Assembly: GCA_026826555.1 (NCBI GenBank)
Contig: JAKSZT010054215.1
Location: 23,761,232-23,825,231 of the forward strand
Source: Tolypeutes matacus
Lineage: Eukaryota > Chordata > Mammalia > Cingulata > Chlamyphoridae
DNA: 64,000 nt
Reading direction: 5' to 3'
This document shows, one piece after another, positions 36,293 to 47,794 of the stretch; the stretch's first letter is position 1; the number at the start of each line of letters is the position of its first letter. Made by a program: the position numbers and the translations under genes. A model generated the notes under the pieces. The model made no database searches, was not told the DNA's origin, and saw only the letters and a list, made by a program, of their open reading frames with translations.

Positions 36293-36489
36293 AGGGCTGA
36301 CAAACTATAGGCCATGAGCCAAATCCAGCCTATCTTAGGCTAAACTCGGTCCCATTTTTTTGTTGGGATTGTCAATGGCTGCTTTCCTGCTGTAATGGCA
36401 GAGTAGAGTAGTTACAACAGAGGCGATACCATGCACAAAGCCTAAAATATTTACTATCTTGCCCGTTACTGAAAAAAGTTGCCAATCTC
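36293..36489. mobile_element. hAT-type MITE (Arthur/Tip100-like)
   Basis: 'gggctgacaaactataggcc', 'caatggctgctttcctgc' and 'gcctaaaatatttactatct' match a common mammalian hAT MITE, also present at 43,290-43,562. Internally shortened. Confidence 0.75.
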
Positions 36490-36539
36490 TCTTCAAGGTT
36501 CTCTTCCTTTTCTCACTCCATATTATCTTCCCAGGTGCA

Positions 36540-36784
36540 GTGGTTTTAAAATATGTCCACAAATCCTTTGACAAAATTCATTTCAAAAGGCAGAGCCTTG
36601 TTCCCTCTCCCTGAACATACATTGGAGTTAATGCCTTGCTTCTAACAAAGAGACTGTGGCAGAAGTGGCAGCATGTAACTTCTGAGACTAGGTCATAAAA
36701 GGCCTTGCTGTTTCCACCATGATCTTTTGGATCACCCAATTCTGGGGAAACTGACCACAATATCATGGAGAAACTCAAGCATCA
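36540..36784 (+). mobile_element. Ancient LTR-type relic
   Basis: 'gtggcagaagtggcagcatg', 'cttctgagactaggtcataaa' and 'cttttggatcacccaattctg' follow a widespread old mammalian LTR-type consensus. It ends where LTR D begins. Confidence 0.55.
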
Positions 36785-37350
36785 TGTCTTAATTTGCCAA
36801 AGGCTGCCAAAGCAAAATACCAGAAATGGATTGGTTTTATAATGGGAATTTATTTGGGTAGACCGCTTACAGTTCCAAGCCTGTGAAAATGTCCATATCA
36901 AGGCATCATCAGAGATGCTGTCTCACCAAAGTCAGCAGCTGTCAGTCCTGGTCTCCCGCCATGTGGCAAGGCAAAATGGCGGCCATTCTTTGCCTTCTCC
37001 TCCAGACTCACTTTCTCCCCAAGCTTAGACGTGGGCGCTCAGACACGGGTCATCCCTTTTCCCTGGTTGCCTCAGCTTCAGCTGTTTTGATTGCAGCCTC
37101 TGGCCTCTCTCAGGCTCTGGGGGTTTCTCTGTCTTTCTACGCCTGTCAAGAGACAGTGTAAAATGGCAGCTCTCTTTCTCTGTGGGTCTTTGAACATTTC
37201 TCCCATTTATAAAAAAAAAAAAACTCCAGCAAGAGGGCTAAGACCCACCTGGGTCATGCCTCACTGCAATACAACAGTCAAAGGCCCACAGATGAATTCA
37301 GTCCAATCAAAGGATCCCACACCCACAGGAATGGCAAACCAGGACACACA
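36785..37350 (-). mobile_element. LTR D, xenarthran MaLR-like, antisense
   Basis: The plus strand starts TGTCTTAATTTGCCAAAGG and runs to about 'ccaggacaca'. On the minus strand this is an LTR with TG...CA-type ends and an end motif related to LTRs A-C ('ctggtattttgctttgg'). It has 'aaaatggcggccattc' near 36,973 and a short A run at 37,209. No clear 5-bp TSD. Confidence 0.65.
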
Positions 37351-39146
37351 ATAACATAAAAAAACTTACATCTAATTCACGTGGTATCTTTCCTTTCTTT
37401 TCCACCACGGGCCTGGTATTCTCAGTTAACTTGTATTTGATTAAAGGCAGAGGCCTCCATATTATTTTTGAATCTGCAGTGTCTAGCACAGCTCCATTGA
37501 GATAGCATGCAACCGATAAATTCTTATTATTCATAATATTGATAAGAATTTAGTGCTATTGTAGTTAACAGAGTAAAACTTTGCTAATTCAATTGTTTCT
37601 CTAATATACAGCTTTTAAAGTGGGATCTTCTCAAGTAATTAAGGTTTATAATTATTTGACAAACTATTAGGCAATGCCAAGTTTCATGGATGTTAGTCCA
37701 TTATTTCCAGTCATTTATATTTTTAATTAATGATATATTAGAGTAATTTTTTAAAAATCTTTAAAAATCTTTACTTTGGCTGAAAACACAAATAGTTTCA
37801 GATGGTGTTCAAAATGGTTTAAATTACACAGATGTGGTGAACATGATTTCATGATTAAAATCTTAGAAAGGCCCTAAAGAATTCCCTAAGAATGATGCAC
37901 GAGCCAAGGGCTGACATTCGTCTTAGAGGTTGTTTCTCTCCCTGAACAAGTTGCATAAAATACCTTTTCTTCCCCTTTGACCTTCAGCACTTAGAAATCA
38001 TTTATTTTATAAAAGTTCTATTACCCAAGATTATAGAAACTAGAATAGTGACTTCTGTATCATATTTCCAGTGTGCATGGTTTATGACTTTAGTTGAGGG
38101 GAATGCTTTCACAGGAAGCTTTTTAAATAGATTTCACTCCCATGCCTTTTTTGGCCTTCTCCTTACTTCTATGAAGAAAAGTTTTATGTGTTCAAAGCTG
38201 GCTTCAAGCACAATAATGTACCTCCAAGTCTTGTCCAACTGTTATAATCATCCAGTTTTCCAGCAGCTGCACACATATGTTCACTTATCCAGGTTCCATG
38301 CTTCAGCAAACTTCTTATCTTTGCCACTTTTATTAATTTCACTTTAGTGCCCAAGCATAGTAGTATCTTACATTTTATTAATTTCAAAGAAGAGGCTCTC
38401 TAGTATCTTCTAGTGTTATATTTATAATTCTTTGCCACTTGGTAATTTGGTTTGTTGCAGTGTAAATTATACTGCAGAATTATCTATATTTAGGCCAACT
38501 TTTGTCCATCATCACCCTCCAGATATTCTGATTCGGTATATCTAGGAAGAATAATAGCCAAATGCATTGCCAGAGAGCTGTAAATATCGGCATGAATTTT
38601 GAATTTCCAGTTGATGTACAGAGTGCCTCAGTTGATAAAGATTTCAGACTCCTTTCAGGATCATAAATACATCAACATGCCTTGTCATGTATTTTCCAGA
38701 CTTTGGTAGAATCATGAAAGTTTTTACAACTTGAAAGGAAAAAAACCTCATGAAGAAAATATTATTTTCCTATAAGATCATTATGTATAAGACCCCAAAT
38801 CTTATGTCATATACAATATTTATTATATGGCATAAATAAATGCATAAATTTATAAAAATACTTACTACTAATTTATAAACTTATAAAGAAAAATGTAGCA
38901 TACTATTTTGTCCTCAATTCTTTTGAAAACTGTTAATTTTTGTCTGTTTTACCAAAGTATTAGCCCATGCTTCCTTTTCGTTAAGCATTTTACTACGTTG
39001 TGTTATCTTTTCATAGACCTAGGTGATGTCATCCATTTGTCAGCCTCACATAAATAGTTATTGCTATCATAGACCAAAAGGATTTTCTTGCAGATACACA
39101 AAAATTTGTTCTTTTGTAACAATTTATCTAAATTCTTTATAGCTTA
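37351..39146. other. Unique stretch, no gene seen
   Basis: AT-rich. ORF 38,048-38,347 (99 codons) has no recognisable motif. No repeats assigned apart from short A/T tracts. Confidence 0.4.
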
Positions 39147-39570
39147 TGTATTAGTCAGGGCTCTCTAGGGAAACAGAATCAACAGAAGGCATCTGTAAAT
39201 AGTATAAGAGTTTATAAAATTCTCTCACGTGACCACGGGGATGCACAAGTCCAGATTCCACAGGCAGGTTGCAAACCAGGGGCTCCAATGAAAGTCTGAT
39301 GAGTTCCTAGGAGACATTGGCTGTCCAAAGTTGAGCTTAGAAATGCTCTCTCTAAATTCCCCTTTTAAGGCATTCAACTGATTGGATAAAACTCATTGCT
39401 GGCGGCAATCTCCCTGGTTGATTGTAGATGTAATCACCCATCTATGCAGTAAACTCAATGATGACTAACGTCCATAAATGTCCTTGGATTACAATTAGCC
39501 CAGTGTTTGCTTGACCAAACAACTGGGCACAATTATCTGGCCAAGTTGGCACATTAGCCTAACCATCACA
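39147..39570 (-). mobile_element. Solo LTR E, MaLR/ERVL-like, antisense
   Basis: A 424-bp element with TGTATTAG...CATCACA ends on the plus strand and a perfect 5-bp TSD 'gctta' (39,142-39,146 and 39,571-39,575). On the minus strand it begins TGTGATGGTTAGGC and ends 'gagccctgactaataca'. No internal region. Confidence 0.88.
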
Positions 39571-40174
39571 GCTTATTTCAAGGGTGTGAAACTTGCAGTA
39601 AATTCCAGGTAAATATTTTCCATGTCAACCTAGAGTACAATCATACTTACTCCATATAAAGTCAGGTCTCCAAAACATGTTTTCCAATGGCCATCAGTAC
39701 TTTACATTTAGGTAATGGACATATCTAGTATTTTAATTTTGCAAGACTTTTCAATGAATAATTAAAGAGGGAGTCCCAGTAGAAACAATATTTAAAAATA
39801 AATTAGCACTGTATTAGTGAATAAAGATTATTAAAATTAATAGGTGCTACTTTAATATATCACATCTCCAAAAGTTAAAAGTCATATTCTATCAATTTCA
39901 GCCTGAAATGGAAAAGCCAAGATGAGAAAATTGGCATTTTCATTGGAAGGTGAATGTTGTGATGTTAGTAGCCAAATCATTGGCCAGGAAAGTGATTCCT
40001 GGCCCAAATTCCCTCACACACATGTGAGAGTTGGGTCTCCCTTTGTTACATCATCTGGGATGGATGGAATTCCCAGTATTCCCTCTGAATCCGCTAGACT
40101 TGAAAGGAAGCACCAAGGTCACTTATCACCACCAAGTCCTGAAACTACCAGCTTTGGAGTGATTCTTATCAAAA

Positions 40175-40415
40175 ACCAGTGGCTTGCATGTCCTTATGAA
40201 GCCTTTCCTGGCTCTTCTAGATGCACAGGAGCATTCCCTTCTTATGTCCATTGTACTTCATAAAGACCGTTATTGTGACATCTATGACACTTTATTTCAT
40301 ATGTTTGTTCCATCTACTGGAATATAAAGCCCATGATCCCAGGAATGCCATGGCATTCCTCTCTAGCACTCCACACAGTATCTAGCACCCAGTCTATGCT
40401 GAATCTGTTTGTTGG
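40175..40415 (+). mobile_element. L2 fragment
   Basis: 'gaagcctttcctggctcttc', 'gacactttatttcatatgt' and 'ctggaatataaagcccatg' match the 3' part of L2 in order. The 113-codon ORF at 39,922-40,263 partly overlaps it and has no recognised product. Confidence 0.7.
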
Positions 40416-40419
40416 CTAA

Positions 40420-41465
40420 ATTTTTCTGGACATGTTCATAGAAAAAAGACACAGCCTTCTGCTCTGGTACAGTCTGCAAATAACTGGCAAACAGAGGCCG
40501 GGATGTAACAAACTAGTCACTCACTTTGAGAAAAAGTCTTTAATCCAGTAAGAGGCAGGGCTTTTATAACAGCAAAATGTACCATTCACCAGGCACTCCC
40601 TTCCCATGCCAAGCCTTCACATTGTAATCATATCTGCTAGCTTATTTTTAGCATCAAAGAAAGAGTCACTTTTTTGTTGTTCAACTTTTTGTCAATATTC
40701 AGAAATTGTTGCCAGATTATTTCAGTGTTTAGTGATTGTAATTCTATATGAAAATGGGTTATACAATCTGTGTTTCTACCAGTTCATGGACTGTATTATC
40801 AAATGCTATACAGTCAGAAAGCACATTTCTTTATCATTTTTCTCTTACAAAAAAAGAAAATTAGAAAAATATACTATTTGCTACTAGGTAGAAAAACATT
40901 CCATTTTCCAGACGTTGTCCTTTAGGAAATGTTCTAGAACTCTCATTGAAACTCTTAGAAGTGATAGTCTTCTGGTACAAGCTGTCATCACTGCCCATGT
41001 ATTTCCACAACTAACTACATATGCCCATTTTCTTGAGAGTGAAGAAACAGAATGATGCTAACTCTCCTGATGTTTCATGTAAGTTTAAATTTTTGTATGT
41101 CAAGTGACAGATCATCAAAAATTGAAACATGGAAATTTTCTCTTGAAACAATAAAACTACATAAAATATCACCTTCCATGAAATTAACTTTTTTAACATC
41201 CATGAGTACTTCACCATTCTTTAAGCACTTTTGTCAATAGTATATATTATTCACAGATAAGGATGAAGGTGAGATTGTTTCTAGATAAATTTAGCCTGGG
41301 AATAAAGCAAACTTGATCTAATAGGGAAAAACCCTGGAAAAACTGAAGATAGTGAATGATACAGAAATTGGGAAATTTATTGTGACAGATTCTTCCTTTG
41401 AGTAAACACCTTGATAGAATACATTCTGGTTCATATTTCTAATGAAAATGTGAAAGAGAAATCTA
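40420..41465. other. Unique stretch, no gene seen
   Basis: AT-rich, no repeat assigned, and no ORF with a recognisable domain. Confidence 0.4.
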
Positions 41466-41760
41466 CTTTTCCGTCCCAGCTGGATTTCTTCCAAATATAC
41501 TGCCTTCTCCCTAGGGAGTTGGAAGAGGCTGCGTCATCAAACAGCACAACGCGTCCTGAAATGCTGGCATTTCATTTTTAATTGAAATCAAACAGAAACA
41601 GTTCCACTCGGGAACGAGAGCGTAAAGCAGGCTTTTGATAGAAATTAATAGGAGAGAGACTGAAATACTTTTCTTCCTTATAAATTAGTCCACTGTGGAA
41701 AGCTGTCTGTCCTCTTGGCTGAATCTGAGATTATCTCGAGGATGACATTTGGTGAAAAGA
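41466..41760. promoter_or_regulatory. Candidate conserved non-coding or regulatory element
   Basis: About eight CpGs remain in under 300 bp (near 41,471, 41,532, 41,550-41,553, 41,609, 41,614, 41,621, 41,737) in an otherwise CpG-poor region. Motifs seen: 'gcgtcatc' (CRE/AP-1-like) at 41,532 and the inverted repeat 'ctcgggaacgag' at 41,608. No repeat family and no ORF. Function is inferred from composition only. Confidence 0.35.
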
Positions 41761-42313
41761 ACACATCTTATGAGGGTGAAACAAGAAATCATATTTGGAT
41801 GGATATATTAAATAAAGAGATGAAACACCCATCTTTGTTTCTTTTTTAAAATATCATATAAATGTAGAGTTCAAGGAAAAATTGTTGATATTAACTGCAA
41901 AAGTACAAGAAACGAAAGCAAAAGAGGTCATATCATCAAAAATATATCTGGAAAAAAATCTGAAAATACCTGCTTTGTTAATTGTATCCCATCAAACAAT
42001 AAGATAAACTTAAATTTCTGGGACTAAAATCCTCACTGATATGAACAAATTTCTTTAAGAACAGTTTTATAGCAATACCTAGAGCAGTAGTAACTTTAGT
42101 AAGTTTTAGTCAGTTATAGTTTGAATAGTAGTAATAGTATTAATAAATATAAACATTTATATATCTGTTTATGGGTTATAAAATAATCTTATAGGAATTT
42201 TAATATTTGATTCTCCAAACAGTATCATGAAAACTAGCTTTCAGAGAATATTTGATTCTCCAACACATCAGACTTAAAAATATTTAAAAAAACATAATTT
42301 TAATGAAAACACT

Positions 42314-42799
42314 TGTGGTGGTTTGGAGCTGTATGTACCTCAGAAAAACATGTATTAATATTTAAGCTTAATCCATTCCTTTGGGTGTGAACCCATTATA
42401 AATAGGACCTTTTGGTGAGGTTCAGGACGGGTCTTAATCCTATTACTAGAGTCCTTTATTAGCAGAATGAAATTGAGACAGAGAGAAAGCCACGGAAAGC
42501 AAGAAGCTGAAGGTCAACGGAAGAGAAGAATTTCTCTCTCTACTTCCGCCAGCCAGTATCTCCTGGGGAATTTACTGAAAACTTTCATTGGCCTTCCCAG
42601 CTTGTGACATGCCCTGTGGAATTTGGACTTGCTTGTCCCTACCGTCGCATAAGTGAATCCCCATAATCTCATCATATTTACGTAATATATATAGTGTATA
42701 TATACATAATGTGTATATATAATGTGTGTGTGTGTGTATAGGGTATATATATATCCTGTTGGTTCTGTTTCCCTAGAGAACATTGACTTCCCTAATATA
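42314..42799 (+). mobile_element. LTR F, MaLR-like, with internal AT/GT microsatellite
   Basis: It begins TGTGGTGGTTTGGAGCTG and ends near 'ttccctagagaacattgac...ctaatata', the normal final CA apparently mutated. Flanking 5-mers 'acact' and 'atact' differ at one base. A tract of TA and TG repeats (42,683-42,754) has grown in its 3' part, and the usual middle is shortened. Confidence 0.75.
42683..42754. repeat. (TA)n/(TG)n compound microsatellite
   Basis: Alternating runs of ta and tg units, including 'gtgtgtgtgtgtgta'. It lies within LTR F. Confidence 0.85.
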
Positions 42800-43281
42800 A
42801 TACTTATCTTTATGGTCAAAATTTCTAGAAATAAACTGTAGTACTTGGTACAAAGAAAATGTTGCCTTTTCTGTGTTGGTTTCAATTAATTACTGAGGTC
42901 TGGCACTAAGATGAATAAGGCAGGGTGTTTAACACTGAGGCGTTCATTGTCCAGTGTTGCAGACAGGTACTTAAAAAGATAAATGACAATATGATATGAT
43001 ACTTGCTACAACGGAGATAGGAACAAAGTGTATTGAGAGCACGAAGGAGGGAGGAAATAATTCTGCCTGGGGGAATCTGAGAAGGTTACACTGAGCAGGG
43101 CACATCTGAGCCAATGATTATGATGAGCAGCATACAGCATAAAAAGAGGCAAGGGGGCATGCAAAGCAGTGGAAATTCATACCTAAGGTCATTGGCAGGC
43201 ATGAGAGTTCAGAAAAGGCATGAACTCTACCATGTCTTAAGTGTAAAGAATACCAGGAAAAGAGACTAGCAAAATTGTAGG
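42800..43281. other. Unique or unassigned stretch
   Basis: The text 'aagatgaataaggcagggtg' to 'cttgctacaacggagatag' recalls the interior of an old L2-type repeat but cannot be assigned safely. No gene seen. Confidence 0.35.
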
Positions 43282-43289
43282 GACTAGAT

Positions 43290-43562
43290 CAGGGGCTGAA
43301 AATTACAGCCCACAAGACCCAAGAGCTAAAAATAACTTTTATATTATTAAATGCTTGGAAAAATGTTAAAAGAAGAGTAATAATTCACGATACGTGAAAA
43401 TTATATGAAATTTTGAAATTCAGGAATAGTTTTATTGGCACACAGCTGTGCTCATTCATTTATGGATTGTCTGCGGCTGCTTCCACACTACAACTGCAGA
43501 ACTGAGGCGATGCGGCAGAGATGTGTGGCCCACAAATCCCAGAATCAGTTTACCAACCTCAG
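43290..43562. mobile_element. hAT-type MITE (Arthur/Tip100-like), near complete
   Basis: Terminal inverted repeats 'caggggctgaaaatta' and its degenerate partner 'cagtttaccaacctca', with a perfect 8-bp TSD 'gactagat' (43,282-43,289 and 43,563-43,570), the hAT hallmark. Interior motif 'agttttattggcacacagct'. No transposase. Confidence 0.88.
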
Positions 43563-43839
43563 GACTAGATAAAGTGGTGTGCAGTTAGAAATATGAGCTC
43601 CCAAGACAGATGTGGTGGGAGGATGTGAGAGTCCTCAGTATATAGGTGGTAACAGGAACTGTGGGACTGGATGAGATTGCCTAGCATGAAATTCCCAAAG
43701 AACTCTGAACACCCTAGGGGAGAAGAGAAGGGGAGAGGGTTCTGGGAGATGAGACTGAAAAGGAACAAACAGAAAACAGAGAGTATATGGGATCCTATTG
43801 TTTATACTAGGACATTGTTTCACACCCCATTGACTGCCC

Positions 43840-44090
43840 AAGCCTGACACTTGTACCTCCTAAGTACCTCTGAAATCCACCTTCTCTCCATGCTCACCAT
43901 CAGGGCATCACTCCATACCCAGTTCACAGAAAATAATCCTGATATTTTTCTCTTCACAGTTTCACCCAACATAATTGTCCATATTGATGCCAAAGTGATT
44001 TTTTAAAAATTTATGCCAGTGAGATTTCTAAAACTCATATTTAATCATATCAATTCAGTGTTTAAAACGTATCTGACTTTATTCACTTAT
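43840..44090 (+). mobile_element. L2 ORF2 3' region
   Basis: 'gatgccaaagtgatttttt', 'gagatttctaaaactcatat' and 'aatcatatcaattcagtg' match the L2 region just upstream of its 3' UTR. Confidence 0.6.
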
Positions 44091-44094
44091 TTAA

Positions 44095-44640
44095 TATATG
44101 TGTTATTTATCTATTGCTGCATAACAAATGATTCCAAAACTTAATGGCTCAAAGCAACACACATGTATTGTCTCCCAGTTTCTATGGGTCTATGGGAATC
44201 CAGCCATGGCTGAGCTGGATGCCGCAGTCTCAGGGTCTCTCACAAGGAAGCAAGCAGGACGTCAGCAGGGCCTCTGTCGTCTCAAGGGTCAACTGGGAAG
44301 ACTCGACTTCCACGCTCACTAACATGTCTGTTGGCAGACCTCAGGCTCAGATCCTCAGTAGTTTTTGGCTGGAGACATCAGTTCCACGACATATGGACCT
44401 CTCCATAGGGCAGCTCACACATGGTGGCTTGTTTCTCCAGAGAAAGAGATGGGAGAGAATGTGAGAGAAGACACAGCTACAGTCTTCTTATGGGTCTAAA
44501 GTAATCTCGGAAGTGGCATCCTATCACCTCTGCTATATTCTGTTTGTTAGGAGTCACTAGGCCCAGCCCACAATCAAGATCATGAATTTCAGAAGGCTGG
44601 GATCATGGGGAGCAGTTTGGAGGCTGACTAACATAGCATA
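44095..44640. mobile_element. Ancient MaLR/ERVL-type LTR relic
   Basis: Same family as 14,485-15,010: 'tatctattgctgcataac', 'ccaaaacttaatggctcaaag', a closing 'ggaggctgactaacatagc'. ORFs of 64 and 106 codons in it are not genes. Confidence 0.65.
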
Positions 44641-44757
44641 TAATTATGAAACATCTCCTTTGTACCAAATCCTATGGAAGGCACTGAGTATACAATTGCC
44701 AGCAAAAAGACAGGTCTTCTGCTTTCATAGAGCTAATAGTCAAGTAGAATAGCAGAT
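44641..44757 (-). mobile_element. L2 3' end, antisense
   Basis: 'ctcctttgtaccaaatcctat', 'ggcactgagtatacaattgcc' and 'tttcatagagctaatagtc' are the antisense L2 3' end. Confidence 0.75.
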
Positions 44758-44773
44758 AATTTCCCCATCCCCT

Positions 44774-44775
44774 GA

Positions 44776-44819
<44 letters not shown>

Positions 44820-44832
44820 ANNNNNNNNNNGA

Positions 44833-44876
<44 letters not shown>

Positions 44877-44977
44877 AGGAAGGAAGGAAGGAAGGAAGGA
44901 AGGAAGGAAGGAAGGAAGGAAGGAAGGAAGGAAGGAAGGAGGGAGGGAGGGAGGGAGAGAAGGAAGGAAGGAAGGGG
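44774..44977. repeat. (GAAA)n to (GGAA)n to (GGGA)n array with gap
   Basis: GAAA units run to 44,820, ten N follow, GAAA continues to about 44,877, then GGAA to about 44,940, GGGA to about 44,956 and mixed units to the end. The whole plus strand is purine. A minus-strand ORF of 106 codons is purely the translated repeat. Confidence 0.98.
44821..44830. other. Assembly gap (10 N)
   Basis: Ten N inside the GAAA array. The true length of the array is unknown. Confidence 0.99.
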
Positions 44978-45179
44978 AACCCTGCAAACCAGTGTAAAAG
45001 TGTAGATGTACTCTGTGTGTTAGTAGCTTCCTACAGGTCCACAATATATCCAAAGCATCTTAGTTTAGCCTAGGAAACCTCTCCTCAAGCCTAATTTCCC
45101 AGCAAGCAAAAATATGTAGAGTCAATACAGTTCTCATTGTTGTCATTGGGCTTGAGGATGTAACTGCTATTTATAACTC

Positions 45180-46206
45180 CCTGTCTCCAATGCCCACTCT
45201 ATGTCTCTTTATTGGGTGGAGTGGCTAAACTTACAGTCCAAATTCTCAGCCCTGTCTTTTATTTTAATTTATTTGTGGGGGGAGGGCTGTTACTGTAGAT
45301 GTCTATTAATTTTTACTTTTGGACATGGATTTTCTAAAAGATGCCCCAAAGAATCAATCCTCTTGGCTTCTTTTGTGTGGCAGCAACTCAGTTTCCCTTT
45401 ACTAGATCAATCACCCTCACCAATATTGGTTCAGTGGCAAGAGGAGTCAAAACAACCAGATGGCTACTTCAACTTTCTCATCAATGGAATTACTGTTGTA
45501 GGTACAGGAAGCAAAATTCCTATGGGTGGGTAATTAGGTGTAATAGTGACATGAGCCACTCCCTCTCCCACCCTTTAATTTCTGGGCCACTGGAATCTGG
45601 TGATGGAAGAAATGGGAATATATATTGGCCAGTGATTCAAAGCATACTGTGTCTCTTAAGGCAGAGTCCTATCTTTTGCTTCCTAGTTGACTCTGCAATA
45701 GAGATTTTAATAGGACTTTCCACTGTTCTGTCCAACCAGCTGCTTCTGGGTGATGGGGTAATGATAAGATCAGTGAATTCCATGAGGTTGAGCTCATTGT
45801 CACACTCCTTTTATTGTGAAATAAGTTCCTTGAAGATATGCAATATTACACGGAATGCCATGATAATGAATAAGATTTTACATCTTCAGATGGTGGTGCT
45901 AGCAAAAGCATTCAGGCAGGGAATTCATATGCATACCCAGAATGCATCTATTCCGGTGAGGTCAAATTGCTGCTCCCTTGTGATAGAAGGAATTAAATGA
46001 AATCAACCTGCTTCTAGATAGTGACTTGTGATCTATAGTAATGGTGCCATATCAGGGCTCAATGTTTATTGGCAGGTCAGGAACTCAGCAGGGGAGGATC
46101 TAGGTCACTCTTGTTCAGAGGAAAATGAGCTCAGGCATAGCCTTCATCAGTGCCACCATGGCCACTTAATGTGTGGGCCCATTAAGCAAGCACTGGGATG
46201 ACTGGG
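45180..46206 (-). pseudogene. ERVL-type endogenous retrovirus pol remnant, integrase part
   Basis: On the minus strand, peptide 'HGIH' at 45,773-45,784 is followed by a TGA and then 'SYHY', and 'HHPEAAG' appears in a shifted frame at 45,735-45,755. These correspond to the integrase core of ERVL-class pol. At least one in-frame stop and one frameshift separate the motifs, so it is inactive. The long plus-strand ORF at 45,341-46,000 (219 codons) is its antisense shadow. The left boundary is uncertain. Confidence 0.7.
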
Positions 46207-47017
46207 TGTGGCACTTTGGCATTTTTTATGAATTCCAAAAATAGACATTGGATTATGTTTGTAAACTGGTCTGTACCTGGGTGTGATTAAATTATGATTC
46301 AGGCTTTGATTGGACCACGTCAGTAGGTGGTCAGGGACTCACCTGGTGTATTAGTCAGCCAAAGGGGTGCTGATGCAAAATACCAGAAATCAGTTGGCAT
46401 TTATAAAAGGGTATTTATTTGAGGTAGAAGCCCACAGTTACCAGGCCATAAAGCATAAGTTTCTTCCCTCACCAAAGTCCATTGCCATGTGTTGGAGCAA
46501 GACAGCTGCCGACATTTGCCAGGGTTCAGGCTTCTTGGGTTCGTCTCTTCTCGGGGCTGCATTTCTCCAGGCTTAGGCTTGCTTCTCTCCACAAGGCCAG
46601 CTGTAGACCATCCGGTGAGTGGCTCGTCTCTTCCCGGGGCCTTCTCTCATTCCTCATGACGAAGCTCCTGTGTACGCTTGCTTCCCCGGGCTCCAGCATT
46701 AACACTTAGCATCGGAACTCCAACTCAAAACTCAACTCTGTCCTTTGCCATGTCTTTTATCTTTGAGATCCCACCCAGCAAGGGGCGGGGCTCAAAGCCC
46801 TACTGATGTGACCCAATCAAAGTCCTAATCTTAACTTAATCACACCCAGAGGAACAGACCAGTTTACAAGCATAATCCATATCTATTTTTTGAATTCATA
46901 ACTATATCAAACTGCCACACCTGGCAACTGTAAGCTTCTACCCCAAATAAATACCCTTTATAAAATCCAACAGATTTCTGGTATTTTGCATCAGCACCCC
47001 TTTGGCTGACCAATACA
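46207..47017 (+). mobile_element. LTR C, MaLR/ERVL-like, holding LTR B
   Basis: It starts TGTGGCACTTTGGC, ends GACCAATACA, and has a perfect 5-bp TSD 'ctggg' (46,202-46,206 and 47,018-47,022). Only about 140 bp of its 5' part and 98 bp of its 3' part remain around LTR B; compared with LTR A (569 bp) some 330 bp of its middle are missing. It inserted into the ERVL pol remnant. Confidence 0.88.
46347..46919 (-). mobile_element. LTR B, nested in LTR C, antisense
   Basis: A 573-bp element with TGTATTAGTCAGCC...CTGCCACA ends and a perfect 5-bp TSD 'cctgg' (46,342-46,346 and 46,920-46,924). It belongs to the same family as LTRs A and C but points the other way. It must have arrived after LTR C. 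ORFs of 60-75 codons in it are not genes. Confidence 0.9.
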
Positions 47018-47790
47018 CTGGGATAAGACAAAGCCTGATTGACATCCAAAGAATGTATCATCTAGTCCATCTGTTAACTGTGAGGTTCCTCCACAGTGCC
47101 CATATCTTCACATTTTCTGTCCATTCCAAAGGGCCATTCACATTATTCTTTTCTAGACCTACTCATCACCAATCATCCAGTCCTATTCTTTCTAGGTCTC
47201 TAACCATGCAACCAAATTTCTGGCTACTGGCCATGAATTATTATATATCCACCTTTCTGGACAACTCTCAGTCCAGACCAAGTAGACTGTTTGGAGTTCT
47301 GCCCACTTGACAAATTACCTTGCACCATGATCTTTCGAGAATATTCCTGATTGGATTGTAATGCTGCAGCAGTCCAATTCCAGGTGGTTCCAGAATATCA
47401 ACAGGGCCATATGTAACTCAGGTCCAAGTTTTTTACTCCTTAGTCAGCTTGTCCTAAGAGATGCCCTATGAGGCCAAAATGGATTGAAGGAGAAATGCAG
47501 TGCAGCATGAGTGGGAGTTGAAGAAGTCAGTGCCACCTGCTCATTCAACTCACTTGCGTCTTCAGGGATTACCTGAGCTCTACCTTTTATGCATCATTTC
47601 CACATGATGGGGGATTGCTATTGCACACACCCAGTGTCATGCTCTGATGGGTCAGACAACACCCAGCTCTTAATGGGCAAGTCAGACTGTAGAGTGCTTT
47701 GATGGCTCATGGCCAGGCATTTGTTTCTAGCAGGCCTAGGAACTGTTTTTCAGTCAGGAGTTTTTAAAGGGAGAATAGTCATCTGCAGAA
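47018..47790 (-). pseudogene. ERVL-type pol remnant, connection/RNase H part
   Basis: Minus-strand peptides such as 'KWAELQTVYL' (47,279-47,308) resemble the retroviral RNase H region. This sits upstream (on the minus strand) of the integrase part and was split from it by LTR C. Frames are broken. ORF 47,002-47,310 on the plus strand is a shadow. Confidence 0.6.
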
Positions 47791-47794
47791 AGAG

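Noticed and set aside
36960..36990. 'aaaatggcggccattc' considered as a YY1-type promoter start
   Set aside because: It is inside LTR D with no CpG island or transcript evidence; single-motif matches are weak.
44774..44977. Low-complexity protein encoded by the GAAA array (minus strand)
   Set aside because: It is a translated microsatellite including an N gap.
45341..46000. 219-codon plus-strand ORF, the longest in the window
   Set aside because: It lies antisense to recognisable ERVL integrase motifs, has no domain of its own, and its length follows from the codon pattern of the opposite strand.
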